DNA of 64,000 nucleotides from Sphingobium arseniciresistens (GTDB lineage Bacteria; Pseudomonadota; Alphaproteobacteria; Sphingomonadales; Sphingomonadaceae): NCBI GenBank assembly GCA_029167225.1, contig JARFNK010000025.1, positions 18,720 to 82,719 of the forward strand, read 5' to 3'. Shown piece by piece: positions 62,192 to 64,000 of this stretch (position 1 is its first letter; each line of letters starts with the position of its first letter). The notes under the pieces were generated by a model. It saw only the letters and a program-made list of their open reading frames with translations, ran no database searches and was not told where the DNA came from. The position numbers and the translations under genes were made by a program.

Positions 62192-63955
62192 ATGGCGCGA
62201 GCAGTTCGAACGAAAACGAAGCAGAAAGCGCAGGAGGTTCAAACTCCCAAGGCCGTGGTCTATGCGCGCGTGTCTTCACGCGAACAGGAGCGCGAGGGTT
62301 TCTCGATACCTGCCCAGTTGAAATTGCTTCGCGAGCACGCCGAGGCCAGCGGATTTACCGTAGCGGCCGAATATGTGGACGTGGAGACGGCTAAGCAAAG
62401 CGGACGGACCAATTTCGACGAGATGATCCGCTACCTTCGCAAGCATAAAACCATCCAGACGATTATGGTCGAAAAGACCGATCGCCTCTACCGCAATCTC
62501 AAGGATTGGGTGACAATCGACGAGCTTGATGTCGAAATCCATCTTGTGAAAGAGGGTATCGCGCTCTCCCGGGAATCCCGGTCTTCTGAAAAGTTCATGC
62601 ACGGCATCAAGGTGCTGATGGCTAAGAACTACATCGACAATCTGTCCGAGGAAGTCCGCAAGGGCATGTTGGAGAAGGCAGAGCAGGGTCTTTGGCCGAG
62701 TGCTGCGCCATTCGGATATCAGAATCTAATGGGTCAAGATGGCAAAAAGCGGATCGTCATCGACCCCGATCAGGGTCCGATCATCAGGCGATTGTTTGAG
62801 TGGTATGCAACTGGAAGCTACTCATTGAAGGAGATCGGCGCTCTCGCTCGGCAGGAAGGTCTTGCCTACCGCAAGAGCCAGCGCCCAGTGCCAATCAGCA
62901 CCGTGCATAAGATTCTTCGGAGCCGCCTCTATGCCGGAGAGTTCGAATGGCTAGGCAAGGTCTACCAAGGAAGCCATGAACCGGTCATCTCGAAAGATCT
63001 GTGGTACTGTGTGCAGGACATTCTGGATGGACGGAACAAGAAAACCCGCAACGCTAAAACCGGCGGTGGTGTCCGTGAATTTGCTTTTACCGGCCTAATT
63101 AGCTGTGGCCACTGCGGCTGCGCTGTGACGGCCGAGATCAAGAAGGGCAAATATATATATTACCACTGCACCGGCTTCCGGGGAAAATGTCCCGAGAAAT
63201 TCGTGCGTGAAGAGGTTCTTGAGGAGCAGTTTGCCGTACTGATGGCCAAGCTACGTTTCGACGAGAATGTTTACGATATTATCGTCGAAGCGCTGAAGGA
63301 CAGCTTCGAGGTTGAGCGGCACGACCATGATGAGGCGATGACGCACCTTCATGCAGAGAGCGAGCGCCTTCGGAAGCGCCTGGAAGCTGTCTACGTCGAT
63401 AAGCTGGATGGCACTGTCACTGACGATTTTTATCGCCGCATGGCTTTGCAATGGCGCGACGAGCTCGATCGCTGCCAGCGCGATCTCGTCCGGCATCAAG
63501 AGGCCAGCAATAACTACATGGATGAAGGGGTGGCCCTGCTGAAGCTAGCGCGCAAAGCGCTCGGATTGTTCGAGGGTTCTAATGGAATTGAGAAACGTCG
63601 GTTGCTCAATTTCGTACTATCGAACTGCACTTGGAAGCATGGCGAGCTGAGTGCCGAGTACCGTCAACCATTTGATATGCTTGCAAATACCGTAAATGAA
63701 ACCGACCCATCCCAAGGGGGCAGCGGCACCGCTACCCCCTTAAATGAGATTTGGTCGAGGAGAGAGGATTCGAACCTCCGGCCCCTGCCTCCCGAAGGCG
63801 TTTCCCCGACGCGTACGTGGCGGAAATCCGTCGCACTGCCCAGCACACAGGGCGTTTTTGAGAGACAGAATCGCGGTTTTTTCCCGCAGTTAGACTCATA
63901 TCCGATCAGGCCTGCACATATCTGGAATGTCGTAGGTAATTTGAGTATTCGGTAG
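62192..63955 (+). CDS. Large serine recombinase (integrase)
   Basis: A 587-residue site-specific recombinase. The catalytic domain has Ser28 in YARVSSREQ, with GFSIPAQLKLLREHA and KTDRLYRN. The recombinase domain follows (PFGYQ, IIRRLFEWYATGSYSLKEI, STVHKILRSRLYAG). A zinc ribbon lies at about 305-335 (CGHCGCAVTAEI then YYHCTG and C), and a coiled coil at about 375-440. GGAG stands seven bases before the ATG. From about residue 521 (WSRREDSNLRPLPPEG) the frame reads through the complement of a tRNA 3' half, so the functional protein body probably ends near residue 518. The tail depends on what lies beyond the attachment site. Confidence 0.9.
   Translation: MARAVRTKTKQKAQEVQTPKAVVYARVSSREQEREGFSIPAQLKLLREHAEASGFTVAAEYVDVETAKQSGRTNFDEMIRYLRKHKTIQTIMVEKTDRLYRNLKDWVTIDELDVEIHLVKEGIALSRESRSSEKFMHGIKVLMAKNYIDNLSEEVRKGMLEKAEQGLWPSAAPFGYQNLMGQDGKKRIVIDPDQGPIIRRLFEWYATGSYSLKEIGALARQEGLAYRKSQRPVPISTVHKILRSRLYAGEFEWLGKVYQGSHEPVISKDLWYCVQDILDGRNKKTRNAKTGGGVREFAFTGLISCGHCGCAVTAEIKKGKYIYYHCTGFRGKCPEKFVREEVLEEQFAVLMAKLRFDENVYDIIVEALKDSFEVERHDHDEAMTHLHAESERLRKRLEAVYVDKLDGTVTDDFYRRMALQWRDELDRCQRDLVRHQEASNNYMDEGVALLKLARKALGLFEGSNGIEKRRLLNFVLSNCTWKHGELSAEYRQPFDMLANTVNETDPSQGGSGTATPLNEIWSRREDSNLRPLPPEGVSPTRTWRKSVALPSTQGVFERQNRGFFPQLDSYPIRPAHIWNVVGNLSIR
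63752..63799 (-). repeat. tRNA-Pro(CGG) 3'-half fragment, probable attachment site core
   Basis: Read on the minus strand, the anticodon loop TTCGGGA (anticodon CGG, T33 and G37 as in tRNA-Pro) is followed by GGCAG, a short variable loop, the T-arm GGAGG-TTCGAAT-CCTCT, a 3' acceptor strand CTCCTCG, discriminator A and encoded CCA. The sequence upstream of the loop cannot form the anticodon stem beyond three pairs, and no D-arm or 5' acceptor strand is present. It is thus a 3' half only, the usual shared core of tRNA-targeting elements. Confidence 0.75.
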
Positions 63956-64000
63956 GCTTGAACTTTTCGAGGATGGTTTTGAGCGCGTCGCATATGGCGT

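Noticed and set aside
63752-63830. Complete tRNA-Pro gene
   Set aside because: Only the 3' half is present; the D-arm, 5' acceptor strand and full anticodon stem are missing to the right of the loop.

Overview
The window looks like accessory DNA (megaplasmid or integrative/conjugative element) of a GC-rich alphaproteobacterium, most likely a sphingomonad. Supporting signs are a SapC-family gene, KpsC-like and Kdo/mannose sugar-activation genes, and an F-type conjugation operon whose gene content resembles the transfer regions known from sphingomonad plasmids. No rRNA, CRISPR array or complete insertion sequence was seen.

Layout. 1-9 kb is a mixed region: a truncated capsule-type (KpsC-like) gene at the left edge, sapC plus an OmpH-like gene, a Fic protein with a repeat-box operator, a GAF-GGDEF-EAL protein behind a perfect palindrome, a divergent LysR/MFS-efflux pair and a small membrane protein. 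9.3-15.3 kb holds a leftward operon kdsD-kdsB-kdsA-manC-manA (CMP-Kdo and GDP-mannose supply) and a divergent LuxR-family regulator. 15.4-22.6 kb is a toxin-antitoxin/defence-like stretch: a RES toxin with its antitoxin, a methyltransferase plus a secreted B-lectin protein, a membrane protein plus DUF2971 protein, and a TacA/TacT pair.

22.6-44.6 kb is one long leftward operon of about 23 tightly overlapping genes for an F-type type IV secretion system: small exported protein, DsbC, TraA pilin, TraL, E, K, B, V, C, three small membrane proteins, TraW, TraU, a small protein, two TraN-like proteins, TrbC, an S26 peptidase, TraF, a thioredoxin-like protein, TraH and TraG. No relaxase or coupling protein is in the window. 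A divergent HTH regulator leads a set of small overlapping genes (45.0-46.3 kb).

46.3-61.4 kb is a leftward type I secretion cassette: ABC transporter, HlyD-type adaptor, two paralogous lipoproteins, a 2382-residue RTX/subtilisin/P-domain protein, and two exported proteins of unknown function. The right edge has a VapC remnant, a large serine recombinase, and the 3' half of a tRNA-Pro(CGG) read through by the recombinase frame, a likely attachment site.

How it fits together: conjugation and recombination provide mobility, the TA pairs stability, and the capsule-sugar and type I secretion cassettes are surface-function cargo. The type I secretion cassette, with its paired lipoproteins and a protease-like core in which the expected catalytic Asp reads as Glu, is the best candidate for an undescribed system.
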